Source of the DNA: Anaerolineae bacterium
GTDB lineage: Bacteria; Chloroflexota; Anaerolineae; Aggregatilineales; Aggregatilineaceae
DNA: 41,304 nucleotides
Direction of reading: 5' to 3'
Assembly (NCBI GenBank): GCA_023382715.1
Contig: JAHDWP010000029.1
Location: 1 to 41,304 of the forward strand
Position 1 is the first letter of the stretch. Each line of letters begins with the position of its first letter. The notes beneath the pieces are model-generated. The model was not told where the DNA came from and did no database searches. It saw only the letters and a list, made by a program, of their open reading frames with translations. Positions 33,176-41,247 of this stretch are shown here, piece by piece. The position numbers and the translations under genes are program-made.

Positions 33176-34204
33176 ATGACCGCTCCGCAAGCGTATATTG
33201 CCATTGAAGGCGTCATCGGTGTCGGCAAGACGACGCTGGCGCGCATGTTCCACAAGGAGATGGGCGGCCAGCTTGTGCTGGAGGTCTTCGAGGAAAACCC
33301 CTTCCTGAGCGACTTCTACACCGACCGCGCGCGCTATGCCTTCCAGACGCAGATCTTCTTCCTGCTCAGCCGCTATCACCAACAGCGCCAGCTCGCCCGC
33401 ATGGCCCGCCCGCTGATCAGCGATTACATGTTCGACAAAGACCGGCTCTTCGCCCAGGTCAACCTGTCCGGCGACGAGCTGCAAACTTACTACAGCGTCC
33501 AGGAGGCGCTCGCCGAGAACATCCCCCTGCCCGACCTGGTGGTCTTCCTCAAGGCGGACACCGAAACGCTGATGAACCGCATCACCGCGCGCGACCGGCC
33601 CTATGAGCGCAACATGGAAGCGGCCTACCTCAACAGCCTGCGCGCCGCCTACGAGCAGTTCTTCGCCGCTTACGAGGCCGCGCCGGTGCTCACCATTGAC
33701 ACCAACAGTCTGGACTTCGTGACGAACCCCGAAGACCGCGCCGCCGTCTTCGACCGCATTCGCGGGGCGCTGGGCGCCGGGCCGCGCCAACCCGCCCTGC
33801 CGGGGCTGGAAGCTGGCGAGACGGCACTATCCACCCCGCCAGCGGCGAACAGCGCGCCATTGGAGCAGACCGCCCGGCGGCTGGGCGACTTTCAGCAGTT
33901 TCATCGGCGGCTGGACCAGGACAAGCAATTCCTCACCGACCCATACCTCAACTTCATCCTGCTGCAGGAAGAAGTGGGCGAACTGGCGCGCGCCTTCGCC
34001 CGCCGCTGGATCGCCAGGGCGACGGGCGGCCCGGACGACGCGCAGCCCGCCCTGCGCGAGGAGATGGCCGACGTGCTGGCCTACCTGCTCAAGCTGGCGA
34101 ACTACGCCGGCGTAGACCTGGAAACGGCCTACCTGGAAAAGATGCGCCGCAACCAGGCGCGCGAGTGGCCCAGCCCGCCCGTAACAGAAAGCGAAGGGGC
34201 ATGA
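33176..34204 (+). CDS. Deoxynucleoside kinase fused to a MazG-like nucleotide pyrophosphohydrolase domain
   Basis: 342 residues from the ATG at 33176. Residues 1-205 are a deoxynucleoside kinase (dGK/dAK type): P-loop EGVIGVGKTT (11-20), EENPFLSDFY, and SDYMFDKDRLF in place of the commoner DRS motif. After a Pro/Ala linker (about 208-230), residues 235-340 are an all-alpha MazG-like domain with the acidic metal site EEVGELARAF and EEMADVLAYLLKLANYAG. The kinase salvages deoxynucleosides; MazG domains hydrolyse NTPs, often abnormal ones, to monophosphates. The stop overlaps the next gene's start (ATGA), which is a second kinase, so they may pair as a heterodimer. Confidence 0.9.
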   Translation: MTAPQAYIAIEGVIGVGKTTLARMFHKEMGGQLVLEVFEENPFLSDFYTDRARYAFQTQIFFLLSRYHQQRQLARMARPLISDYMFDKDRLFAQVNLSGDELQTYYSVQEALAENIPLPDLVVFLKADTETLMNRITARDRPYERNMEAAYLNSLRAAYEQFFAAYEAAPVLTIDTNSLDFVTNPEDRAAVFDRIRGALGAGPRQPALPGLEAGETALSTPPAANSAPLEQTARRLGDFQQFHRRLDQDKQFLTDPYLNFILLQEEVGELARAFARRWIARATGGPDDAQPALREEMADVLAYLLKLANYAGVDLETAYLEKMRRNQAREWPSPPVTESEGA

Positions 34205-34875
34205 TCCAGCCAGCGAACTCCAACAAGTTCTTCGTGGCCATTGGCGGCAACATCGGCGTCGGCAAGTCCACGCTGACCGGCATCCTGGCCGAGGCGCTGG
34301 GCTGGAAGCCGTTCTACGAAGCGGTGGACGAAAATCCCTACCTGGCCGACTTCTACGCCGACATGCAGCGCTGGAGCTTTCACTCGCAGGTGTTCTTTCT
34401 GTCGCGGCGGCTGCAACATCACCGCCGCCTGGTGGATCACCCCGGCTCGGTCGTGCAGGATCGCAGCGTCTACGAGGACGCCGAGATCTTCGCCCACAAC
34501 CTGTACAAGCGCGGCCAGATGTCCGAGCGCGACTACGGCGCGTATCACGACCTCTATGAGGGGATTCGCGCCTTCCTGCCGCCACCCGATCTGCTGATCT
34601 ACCTGAAAGCCAGCGTCGAGACGCTGCAAGCGCGCATTCACCAGCGCGGGCGTGATTTCGAGCGCGACATCTCCGCCGACTATCTGCATCAGCTCAACGT
34701 CCTGTACGACGAGTGGATCGCGCGCTGGGATAGCTGCGCCGTGCTGGTCGTGCCCGCCGACGACATGGACTTCCAGCACGACGCCGCCGCGCGCCAGGCC
34801 ATCCTGGAGGCCGTCCGCGAGTCGCTCAAGCCCGCGCCGGTGCGCACCCTGCGCTATCCCGTGCGCACGCCCTGA
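34201..34875 (+). CDS. Deoxynucleoside kinase (second, single-domain)
   Basis: 224 residues from the ATG at 34201, overlapping the preceding stop by 4 nt with GAAGGGG just upstream. P-loop GGNIGVGKST (15-24), DENPYLADFY, VQDRSVYEDAEIFA with the catalytic DRS arginine, and a LID-like RGRDFERDI segment. These match the cytoplasmic dAK/dGK/dCK family, which phosphorylates deoxynucleosides. The tandem with a divergent paralogue recalls the dAK-dGK heterodimers known in lactobacilli; exact substrates cannot be read here. Confidence 0.92.
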   Translation: MIQPANSNKFFVAIGGNIGVGKSTLTGILAEALGWKPFYEAVDENPYLADFYADMQRWSFHSQVFFLSRRLQHHRRLVDHPGSVVQDRSVYEDAEIFAHNLYKRGQMSERDYGAYHDLYEGIRAFLPPPDLLIYLKASVETLQARIHQRGRDFERDISADYLHQLNVLYDEWIARWDSCAVLVVPADDMDFQHDAAARQAILEAVRESLKPAPVRTLRYPVRTP

Positions 34876-34889
34876 CGGCGGATCAGGGT

Positions 34890-35010
34890 CCCGCCGGGGC
34901 GCGCTCTGCCGCGCCCTGGCTTACCTCACCCCCAGCCCTGAGAAGTCACGCGCCGGCCTTAAGCCCCTCCCTCCTTGTGGGGGAGAGGCTTGGGGTGGGG
35001 GGAAACAGCT
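34890..35010. repeat. Dispersed GC-rich repeat (family A-related, copy 4)
   Basis: GCGCGCTCTGCCGCGCCCTGG and CTTACCTCACCCCCAGCC (34900-34938) match the block upstream of the inner palindrome at 26690-26728. The second part, AAGCCCCTCCCTCC then GGGGGAGAGGCTTGGGGTGGGG, resembles 12705-12750 in reverse. A TAGAAT -10 candidate (35055-35060) lies behind it. No gene is seen from 34876 to 35117. Confidence 0.55.
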
Positions 35011-35117
35011 TCTCAAAGGGTCTCCAACTCACTGCGCGACGCCCCCGGTCGTGTTAGAATAGGCATCAGGCAGCTTCCGCAAGAGGCGGGCAGCACTCGG
35101 CAGTGGGCAGGGACATC

Positions 35118-36188
35118 ATGCGCCAGCGAAGAAAGCGGCAGGCATCGAGCGGAGCAGCGCGCGTGCGTTGTGGGCTGGCGATCCTGGCGTTGGCGCTGCT
35201 GCTCGCCGCATGTGGCGGCAACGCCCAGCCGAGCATTGTGACGATGGCCCCCAGCCCAACGCGCACGCCCTCTCCTAGCCCGACGGCGATACCGGTCGGC
35301 GCCATCCCCAGCCCGCCGCCGAGCGCCACGCCAACGGCGCAGACGCCGACCACGCCGACGCCCGGCCCTTCGCCGACCAACCCGCTCGCGCCGACCCTCT
35401 CGCCGGCCCCGGCCACGCTCACCGCGACCAGCGCCCCCACGCGCGCCGGTCTGTCCATCGAGTATTTCACGACGGACACGGCCTCTGTGCGGCCCGGCGA
35501 CACGGTGACGCTCTTCTGGAGCACGCGCGGCGCGACGAGCGCGCGCATCTACCGCCTGGACGCCGAAGGCGAGCGAGTCTGGCGCTGGGATGTGAACACG
35601 AGCGGCAAGCTGGTCGTGTCAACAGGGGGCGAAGATCGCGAGCTTGCCCGCTTCATGCTCGAAGCGGCGAACGCGAGCACCTCCGTCGAGCAGCCGCTGC
35701 TCATCCCTCTCTCGTGCCCGGAGATATGGTACTTCGATCCGCCGCCGGAGTCGTGCCCGGCAGCGCCCGCCCAACTGACGACACAGGCCGAGCAGACCTT
35801 CGAGCGCGGGCGCATGATCTGGGTGGACGTGCAGGATCGCATCTACGTGCTGTTCGAAGACGGCGCCTCGCCGGCCTGGGCGCAGTATCCCGATGAGTTC
35901 CAGGAAGGCGACCCCGACCGCGACGAGTCGCTTGTCGCGCCGCCGGGCTTGCAGCAGCCGATTCGCGGATTCGGCCTGGTGTGGCGCAGCAACCCGCGCG
36001 TCCGCGACCGGCTCGGCTGGGCCACGACGCCGGAAGTCGCCTTCGAGGGCATGATCCAGGCCGATTCGCAGGAAGCGAGCGTGGCGACGACCTATCTGCG
36101 CACCCGCGACGGGGCCATCCTGGCGCTGAATGCGCTAGCCGGGGAGTGGGAGATGCTGCCTCCGGTTGTGGCTGGTATTGGTGAGTAG
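35118..36188 (+). CDS. Lipoprotein with Pro/Thr-rich linker, function unknown
   Basis: 356 residues from the ATG at 35118 (CAGGG 5 nt upstream). A basic start and hydrophobic stretch end in the lipobox LLAAC, placing the lipidated cysteine at residue 32. Residues about 43-115 are nearly all Pro, Thr, Ser and Ala, a surface linker. The next domain (about 117-205) looks like an immunoglobulin-type beta sandwich (LSIEYFTTDTASVRPGDTVTLFWST), and the C-terminal part holds GFGLVWRSNPRVRDRLGWATTPE, a motif common in Chloroflexota surface proteins. It may act in the cell envelope; no enzyme motif is seen. Confidence 0.82.
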   Translation: MRQRRKRQASSGAARVRCGLAILALALLLAACGGNAQPSIVTMAPSPTRTPSPSPTAIPVGAIPSPPPSATPTAQTPTTPTPGPSPTNPLAPTLSPAPATLTATSAPTRAGLSIEYFTTDTASVRPGDTVTLFWSTRGATSARIYRLDAEGERVWRWDVNTSGKLVVSTGGEDRELARFMLEAANASTSVEQPLLIPLSCPEIWYFDPPPESCPAAPAQLTTQAEQTFERGRMIWVDVQDRIYVLFEDGASPAWAQYPDEFQEGDPDRDESLVAPPGLQQPIRGFGLVWRSNPRVRDRLGWATTPEVAFEGMIQADSQEASVATTYLRTRDGAILALNALAGEWEMLPPVVAGIGE

Positions 36189-36209
36189 TAACTGGAAGGC
36201 AGCAAGCCG

Positions 36210-37379
36210 ATGATTAACGAACCGTCCGCGTTCGATTCGAGCCGGGGGCCGGCTGGCCCCTTGCCTCCAAAGGAAACCCCCACCCCCCTGGACCCGGTTC
36301 GCGCCCAGCTTCAAGAGGCCGTCTCGACGGTGATGCAGATTAGCCGCGCCGACCTGCACACGCCGCCCCCGATGAGCGGGCGCTTCATCGGGCGGCTGCG
36401 CGTCGGCAGCGAGATGGCCTACGCGCACCTGGACTCCATCTTCGCGCCGTTAGATCATCACGTCGTGCTGACGACCGACGAGGGAGACGAGCACGTCATT
36501 CTGGCCATCAAGGGGCGCATCCGGCCCAGGCCGCGCCCCATCTGGCCGAATATCGTCCTGCTGATCCTGACTGTGCTCAGCCTGCTTTTCGTGGGTGCCT
36601 CGCAAGACGCCGTCCTGCAGGAGGGCGAGAGCCTGCCGCTCTCGTCCATCTGGCGCGGCTGGCCCTATGCGCTGAGCGTGCTGCTGATCCTCGGTGCGCA
36701 CGAGCTAGGCCACTACTTCGCGGCGCGCTTTCACGGCGTGCACGTCACCCTGCCCTATTTCATCCCGCTGCCCCTGGGGTTCTTCGGGACGCTGGGCGCG
36801 TTCATCCAACTGCGCGAGCCGGTGCGCAATCGCAAGATTCTGTTCGATGTCGGCGTTGCCGGGCCGCTGGCCGGGTTCCTGCTCGCCGTGCCAATTCTTT
36901 TCATCGGGCTGGCCACCTCCGATGTCACGCCGCTGCCGGCGGACGGGTACATTCTGGAGGGCGATTCGCTGCTCTATGGCCTGGCGAAGTTCATCGTCTT
37001 CGGCCAAATGCTGCCCAATGGGCACGAGGACGTGCTGATCAACCAGGTGGCCAAAGCGGGCTGGATGGGCCTGTTCATCACCGGTCTGAACCTCATCCCG
37101 GTCGGCCAGCTTGATGGCGGCCACGTGGTTTCCACGCTGCTGGGTCGTCGCGCACAGCGCCTGTACCTGCCGGTGCTCGGTGTCTTCCTCATTCTCTCGT
37201 TCCTTAACTCGATGTGGCTGCTCTGGACGATGCTGTTGTTCCTGCTGGGTCGGCTCTACGCCATGCCGCTCGACGCCATCACCCCGCTCGATCCGCGCCG
37301 GCGGCGGCTGGGCTATGCGGCGCTGCTCATCTTCGTGCTGGTCTTCGTGCCCAATCCGCTGCAGATCGTCCAGCCCTGA
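36210..37379 (+). CDS. Site-2 protease family (M50) membrane metallopeptidase
   Basis: 389 residues. The zinc motif HELGH is at 164-168 inside a hydrophobic helix, and the third ligand is in NLIPVGQLDGGH (D302). The family's NPxxPxGF-like GPLAGFLLAVP segment follows. Residues 1-110 are a soluble N-terminal part, followed by about seven hydrophobic helices. Such enzymes cut transmembrane segments, for example of anti-sigma factors. The ECF sigma/anti-sigma pair 4 kb upstream would be one conceivable target, which is inference only. It follows the lipoprotein gene by 21 bp. Confidence 0.93.
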   Translation: MINEPSAFDSSRGPAGPLPPKETPTPLDPVRAQLQEAVSTVMQISRADLHTPPPMSGRFIGRLRVGSEMAYAHLDSIFAPLDHHVVLTTDEGDEHVILAIKGRIRPRPRPIWPNIVLLILTVLSLLFVGASQDAVLQEGESLPLSSIWRGWPYALSVLLILGAHELGHYFAARFHGVHVTLPYFIPLPLGFFGTLGAFIQLREPVRNRKILFDVGVAGPLAGFLLAVPILFIGLATSDVTPLPADGYILEGDSLLYGLAKFIVFGQMLPNGHEDVLINQVAKAGWMGLFITGLNLIPVGQLDGGHVVSTLLGRRAQRLYLPVLGVFLILSFLNSMWLLWTMLLFLLGRLYAMPLDAITPLDPRRRRLGYAALLIFVLVFVPNPLQIVQP

Positions 37380-37401
37380 GCGCAGCGTCCGTCGAGCGCC
37401 C

Positions 37402-38082
37402 ATGACGACAAACGCCCCCCGCCCACAGCCGTCGCAGCGCCCGCCGCGCTGGCGCGGGCTTGCCCTGTATGCGGCCCTGCTTGTGCTGATGACGATCGCG
37501 CTGCTGGAGGCGCTGGGCGTGGTCGCGCTGGAAGATCTGCTGCCCGGGAGGGGCAGCGACCGCCGGGTGCACTTCATCACCGATGCCAGCGCGCCGCTGG
37601 CCGCCTTCTACACGCCGGAAGTCCTTCACTGGCGGGACGAAATCCGCGAGTGGGCCAGGACGTACCAGGTGAACCCGAACGTGCTGGCGATTGTCATCCA
37701 GATCGAATCCTGCGGCGACGCGACCGCCATCTCGTCAGCGGGCGCGCTGGGCCTGATGCAGGTGATGCCCTTTCACTTCGAGTACGGCGAGAACATGATC
37801 AGCCCGCAGACGAACGTGCAGCGCGGGATGGAAGTCTTCCAGGAATGCCTGACCGTGTTTGCGGAGTACGACCTGGGCCTGGCCCTGGCCTGCTACAACG
37901 GCGGCCCCAGCGTGACGCAGCGCCGCTACCAGGACTGGTACCCGGAGACACGCTACTACTACGACTGGGCGACCGGGCTGTGGCAGGACGTGCAGGCGGG
38001 CGTGACCAGGAGCGAGACGCTGGCGAGCTGGCTGGCAGCGGGCGGCCAGCGGCTGTGCGAGCAGGCGGCGCGCCCCCAATAG
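37402..38082 (+). CDS. Membrane-anchored lytic transglycosylase-like protein (SLT domain)
   Basis: 226 residues from the ATG at 37402. One N-terminal helix (about 19-42, LALYAALLVLMTIALLEALGV) works as anchor or uncleaved signal. The SLT fold spans about 82-190: catalytic glutamate E102 in VIQIESCGD, then SSAGALGLMQVMP and the NGG motif in ALACYNGGPS. Such enzymes cleave the glycan strand of peptidoglycan with formation of 1,6-anhydro ends. It follows the protease gene by 22 bp, so an envelope-related operon of three (35118, 36210, 37402) is plausible. Confidence 0.9.
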   Translation: MTTNAPRPQPSQRPPRWRGLALYAALLVLMTIALLEALGVVALEDLLPGRGSDRRVHFITDASAPLAAFYTPEVLHWRDEIREWARTYQVNPNVLAIVIQIESCGDATAISSAGALGLMQVMPFHFEYGENMISPQTNVQRGMEVFQECLTVFAEYDLGLALACYNGGPSVTQRRYQDWYPETRYYYDWATGLWQDVQAGVTRSETLASWLAAGGQRLCEQAARPQ

Positions 38083-38107
38083 GCGGCAGCGGCGAAGCTG
38101 ACCCCCC

Positions 38108-38143
38108 AAAAACACGACCGGAGGCTGATGCGCTCCGGTCGTG
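38108..38143 (-). terminator. Intrinsic terminator of the ribosomal protein operon
   Basis: An exact 11-bp stem, CACGACCGGAG (38113-38123) and CTCCGGTCGTG (38133-38143), is followed on the minus strand by TTTTT (38108-38112) and a G-run. It is 40 bp past the rplA stop and also faces the convergent transglycosylase gene. Confidence 0.88.
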
Positions 38144-38183
38144 CGTTGATCGGCTGTCGGTAGGCGGTGAGGTCAGGAACAGG

Positions 38184-38903
38184 TCAGGCGCTGGGGGTCA
38201 TCGCCAGCGCAGCGTTCGGCTCCACGCGGATGCCCGGCCCCATCGTCGTGCTGATGACCACGCGGCGGACGAACGTGCCCTTCGCCGCCGTCGGGCGGTT
38301 GCGGCGCACAGTATCCATCACGGCGGCCATATTGCCCAGCAGTTGCTCCTCGCCAAAGCTGACCTTGCCAATGGGAATGTGCACATTGGCCGTCTTGTCG
38401 TTGCGGAACTCAATACGACCGGCGCGCGCTTCTTCGATGGCGCGCGCAATATCTTCGGGCTGCACCAGGGTACCCGCCTTGGGGTTCGGCATCAGGCCCT
38501 TGCGGCCCAGCACCTTGCCGAGCCGACCAATCTTGCGCATCATGTCCGGGACGGCCAGCGCCACGTCGAAATCCGTCCAGCCCTCATTGGCAATGCGGGC
38601 GATCATCTCGTCGTCGGCGACGTAATCGGCGCCGGCGTCCTGGGCGAGCCGGGCGGCCTCGCCTTCGGCAAAGACCAGCACGCGCACCGTCTTGCCCAGG
38701 CCGTGTGGCAACAGCACCGTGGTGCGAATCTGCTGGTCGGAATGGCGCGGGTCAATGCCCAGGCGCAGGTGCAGTTCCACCGTCTCATCGAACTTGGCAG
38801 GGGCGGCCTGCTTGGCGAGCTTGATCGCCTCTTCCGGGGTATAGAGCGTCTCGCGATCCACCTTGGCGGCGGCTTCGAGATATTTCTTTCCGTGCTTGGT
38901 CAT
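38184..38903 (-). CDS. rplA: 50S ribosomal protein L1
   Basis: 239 residues from the ATG at 38903, chosen because GAGGAG lies 6 nt upstream and [14 protein letters not shown] is the family N-terminus. L1 binds 23S rRNA at the L1 stalk and can repress its own operon. Recognisable segments are [27 protein letters not shown] (in part), [21 protein letters not shown] and [15 protein letters not shown]. It follows rplK by 85 bp, but rplJ does not follow it. Confidence 0.98.
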   Translation of the reverse strand: MTKHGKKYLEAAAKVDRETLYTPEEAIKLAKQAAPAKFDETVELHLRLGIDPRHSDQQIRTTVLLPHGLGKTVRVLVFAEGEAARLAQDAGADYVADDEMIARIANEGWTDFDVALAVPDMMRKIGRLGKVLGRKGLMPNPKAGTLVQPEDIARAIEEARAGRIEFRNDKTANVHIPIGKVSFGEEQLLGNMAAVMDTVRRNRPTAAKGTFVRRVVISTTMGPGIRVEPNAALAMTPSA

Positions 38904-38988
38904 GTCTGTCTCCTCAGTGGTCATAGTGGGCAATGCCCTCCCACGATCGAGGAACGGCGCGAGGCCGCTCGATCTTCATGCGGTCTGT

Positions 38989-39414
38989 TCAGTCTTCAAT
39001 CGTGACGCCCATGCTGCGGGCGGTGCCTTCGATCTGGCGCATCGCGCCTTCCAGGTCAACGGCGTTGAGGTCTTTCATCTTGATCTCGGCGATCTCGCGG
39101 ACCTGAGCGCGGGTCAGCTTGCCCACCTTGTCGCTCTTCGGCGAGGCCGAACCCTTGTCCAGGCCGGCGGCGCGGCGGATGAGAAAGGCGGTCGGCGGGC
39201 TTTTGAGAATGAACTTGAACGAGCTATCGGAGAAGATGGTGATCTCCGCCGGGATGATCTCGCCGATGCGGTTGCTGGTCCTGGCGTTGTATTCCTTGCA
39301 GAAGCCCATCAGGTTGATGCCGTGCTGGGCGAGCGCCGGGCCGATGGGCGGCGCCGGATTCGCCTTGCCGGCTGCGATCTGAAGCGTGACAACAGCTTTG
39401 ACTTTCTTGGCCAT
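38989..39414 (-). CDS. rplK: 50S ribosomal protein L11
   Basis: 141 residues from the ATG at 39414, the exact usual length, beginning [32 protein letters not shown] when read in family order (here cited as [19 protein letters not shown]). L11 binds the GTPase-associated centre of 23S rRNA. The C-terminal [10 protein letters not shown] is also typical. AAGGA lies just upstream. It lies between nusG and rplA as in most bacteria. Confidence 0.99.
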   Translation of the reverse strand: MAKKVKAVVTLQIAAGKANPAPPIGPALAQHGINLMGFCKEYNARTSNRIGEIIPAEITIFSDSSFKFILKSPPTAFLIRRAAGLDKGSASPKSDKVGKLTRAQVREIAEIKMKDLNAVDLEGAMRQIEGTARSMGVTIED

Positions 39415-39508
39415 GTTCCTTCGATCCTCGCGGTGTCGAACACAGAACACCCCCCAGAACAGGGGGCCTCCCGTCGAGCGAAACGTACAACGAATCAGCT
39501 AAACAGCG

Positions 39509-40204
39509 TCAGGCCTTCTCGACCTGGAGGAAGTCCAGCTCCACAGGCACCTCGCGCCCAAAGAAGGACACGAGCACGCGCACTTTGGCTTTCTCCATGT
39601 CAATATCGCCCACCGTGCCGATAAACTCATTGAACGGCCCGTCCACAATGCGCACTTTCTGGCCGGGCTTGAAGGTGACTTTGAGCTTGGGGGCCTCGGC
39701 TTCCATGCGGCGCATGATCTGCGAGACCTCTTCGGGGCGCAGCGGCGTCGGCTCGTTGCCCATGCCCACAAACCCCGTGACGCCCGGCGTGTTGCGCACC
39801 ACGTACCAGGAGTCCTCATCCATCTTCATCTGCACTAGGATGTAGCCGGGAAAGACGCGCCGCTCGATGGTGCGGCGCTTGCCCTCGCGAACCTCGATCT
39901 CCTCTTCCGTCGGCACAACCACGTCGAAAATCTTATCCTGCATCCCCATCGTCTCGATGCGCTGCTCGATGGCGTGGCGAACCTTGTTCTCCTGGCCGGA
40001 ATAGCAGTGCACAACGTACCATTTGCGATCGTCAGCCGGCTCTTCGCCGGAGAGGGCCTGAATGCCAGCGGAGAGCACCGAAGAGACGTCCACCAGCCCC
40101 GTATCCTCAGACTCGCTGGCAGCGGACTCGTCAGTCTCTTCGTCCAGATAGAGTGGTTCCGGATCGAAGTCTACGTCCTCGTCGCGGAAATCGTCTTCAT
40201 ACAT
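39509..40204 (-). CDS. nusG: Transcription termination/antitermination factor NusG
   Basis: 231 residues from the ATG at 40204 (GAGG 8 nt upstream). The NGN domain starts near residue 60 with RKWYVVHCYSGQENKV and includes RRVFPGYILVQMKMDEDSW and NTPGVTGFVG; the C-terminal KOW domain has FKPGQKVRIVDGPFNEFIGTV. It binds RNA polymerase and, through KOW, Rho or S10. The first 58 residues are an unusually acidic extension (YEDDFRDEDVDFDPEP) absent from the usual 180-residue form. It lies downstream of secE. Confidence 0.97.
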   Translation of the reverse strand: MYEDDFRDEDVDFDPEPLYLDEETDESAASESEDTGLVDVSSVLSAGIQALSGEEPADDRKWYVVHCYSGQENKVRHAIEQRIETMGMQDKIFDVVVPTEEEIEVREGKRRTIERRVFPGYILVQMKMDEDSWYVVRNTPGVTGFVGMGNEPTPLRPEEVSQIMRRMEAEAPKLKVTFKPGQKVRIVDGPFNEFIGTVGDIDMEKAKVRVLVSFFGREVPVELDFLQVEKA

Positions 40205-40323
40205 ACGTGCATCCTCGTCAATCTCTCGGCCCTGTGGACGTGGTGCGTGCCCTGTTAGCTGGACGCCCCGACACAACGCGCGTGTGGCCACAGCGCAAGA
40301 AGCGCGAAAGCAGCCGCCCCGCG

Positions 40324-40806
40324 CTAGATGCGGTGGCGCAAGGCGAAATATCCCCCGCTCACCAGCACCGCGACCGCTGCGCCAACCGCCAGGAAAACCC
40401 ACTCCGTATTGGCGTGGAAGGCCTGGCGGAACCACCAGCTATAGAATGTGTCGAGCAGGCCCAGGCCAATCGAAAAGGCGATGGTGACGGCCAGCACCAC
40501 ACTGGTCAGACGCGAAGTCTCTTCGCGCGAGGGCCAGGTGACCTTCTGCATCTCGGAGATGACGCCGCGAAAGTAGCCAGCCACGTTCCGCACAACCGGG
40601 ATACGATCGAGCAGCCCCCCGATACCGAGGCTCAGGCCGCGTCGGCCCCTGCGCGCAGCAGGCGCAGCGCGCTCCTTGCGCACAGCGGACTGACCGTTGC
40701 TGGCTGCTTCATCAGCCGCTAGCTGTGTCCGCGCGCGACGTTCGGCGACGGCGGCAGCATTGGGCTGCGTCTTGGGGTCTTCAATACGAGTACGTGTGCG
40801 TGCCAC
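40324..40806 (-). CDS. secE: Protein translocase subunit SecE
   Basis: 160 residues from a GTG at 40806, with GAGGAG 6 nt upstream. The SecE core is at about 75-155: YFRGVISEMQKVTWPSREE, the conserved amphipathic helix, then a hydrophobic helix VVLAVTIAFSIGLGLLDTF, and a further C-terminal hydrophobic segment (WVFLAVGAAVAVLVSGGYF). SecE braces SecY in the Sec translocon. The first 70 residues are an added basic, Ala-rich extension. The extra second helix differs from minimal single-helix SecE. It lies between tRNA-Trp and nusG. Confidence 0.95.
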   Translation of the reverse strand: MARTRTRIEDPKTQPNAAAVAERRARTQLAADEAASNGQSAVRKERAAPAARRGRRGLSLGIGGLLDRIPVVRNVAGYFRGVISEMQKVTWPSREETSRLTSVVLAVTIAFSIGLGLLDTFYSWWFRQAFHANTEWVFLAVGAAVAVLVSGGYFALRHRI

Positions 40807-40840
40807 TGTCCACTCCTCGGCGTGATCAACAGCCTATACC

Positions 40841-40867
40841 AAGACACCGTCGCAAGGACGGTGTCTT
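40841..40867 (-). terminator. Hairpin between tRNA-Trp and secE
   Basis: A perfect 11-bp stem, AAGACACCGTC (40841-40851) and GACGGTGTCTT (40857-40867), loop of five. On the minus strand it follows the tRNA and is followed by GGTATAGG, so it could be a weak terminator or processing site, with a promoter for secE just after. Confidence 0.55.
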
Positions 40868-40891
40868 AACGTAGCGAGCGAGTTCTCAAGG

Positions 40892-40964
40892 CAGGGGTGG
40901 TAGGGCTCGAACCCACAACCTACGGTTTTGGAGACCGTTGCTCTGCCAATTGAGCTACACCCCT
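40892..40964 (-). tRNA. tRNA-Trp (anticodon CCA)
   Basis: A 73-nt cloverleaf read on the minus strand: acceptor AGGGGTG/CACCCCT, D arm GCTC/GAGC, anticodon stem ACGGT/ACCGT with loop CTCCAAA (anticodon CCA at 40929-40931), T arm GTGGG TTCGAGC CCTAC. The discriminator is G, as expected for tRNA-Trp. The 3' CCA is not encoded (CCT follows), so it must be added by the CCA-adding enzyme. The location between rpmG and secE is common in bacteria. Confidence 0.97.
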
Positions 40965-41007
40965 CAATGATCGGGCAGGAATGCCCAATCCTTGCACGCG
41001 CCGTCAG

Positions 41008-41175
41008 TCACTTCGTCTCACGGTGAAGCGTGTGTTTCCGGCAGCGCGAGCAGAACTTCTTGATCTCCAGGCGCCCCGGATCGTTACGCCGGTTTTTCAT
41101 GCTGGTGTAGTTACGCTCTTTGCACTCGGTGCAGGCGAGCGTGATCACCATGCGAATGTCTTTCTTCTTGGCCAT
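41008..41175 (-). CDS. rpmG: 50S ribosomal protein L33
   Basis: 55 residues, too short for many gene lists. The translation begins [18 protein letters not shown] and includes [17 protein letters not shown] and [16 protein letters not shown]. Cysteines C15, C18, C43 and C46 make it the zinc-binding (C+) form of L33. It lies between tuf and tRNA-Trp, the usual order tuf-rpmG-tRNA-Trp-secE-nusG. Confidence 0.98.
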   Translation of the reverse strand: MAKKKDIRMVITLACTECKERNYTSMKNRRNDPGRLEIKKFCSRCRKHTLHRETK

Positions 41176-41204
41176 GTTCTACCTGTTCCGTCGTTCGGGA
41201 GTCA

Positions 41205-41231
41205 GGGGCCGGCTTCAGTCTCGCCGGCCCC
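41205..41231 (-). terminator. Hairpin between tuf and rpmG
   Basis: A perfect 9-bp GC stem, GGGGCCGGC (41205-41213) and GCCGGCCCC (41223-41231), 16 nt after the tuf stop on the minus strand. There is no U-tract, so it may be a partial terminator or an mRNA-stabilising hairpin. Confidence 0.45.
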
Positions 41232-41247
41232 CAGCAACCTAAGTCGT

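Noticed and set aside
41205-41231. Strong intrinsic terminator between tuf and rpmG
   Set aside because: The hairpin is perfect, but there is no U-tract, so it is listed only at low confidence.
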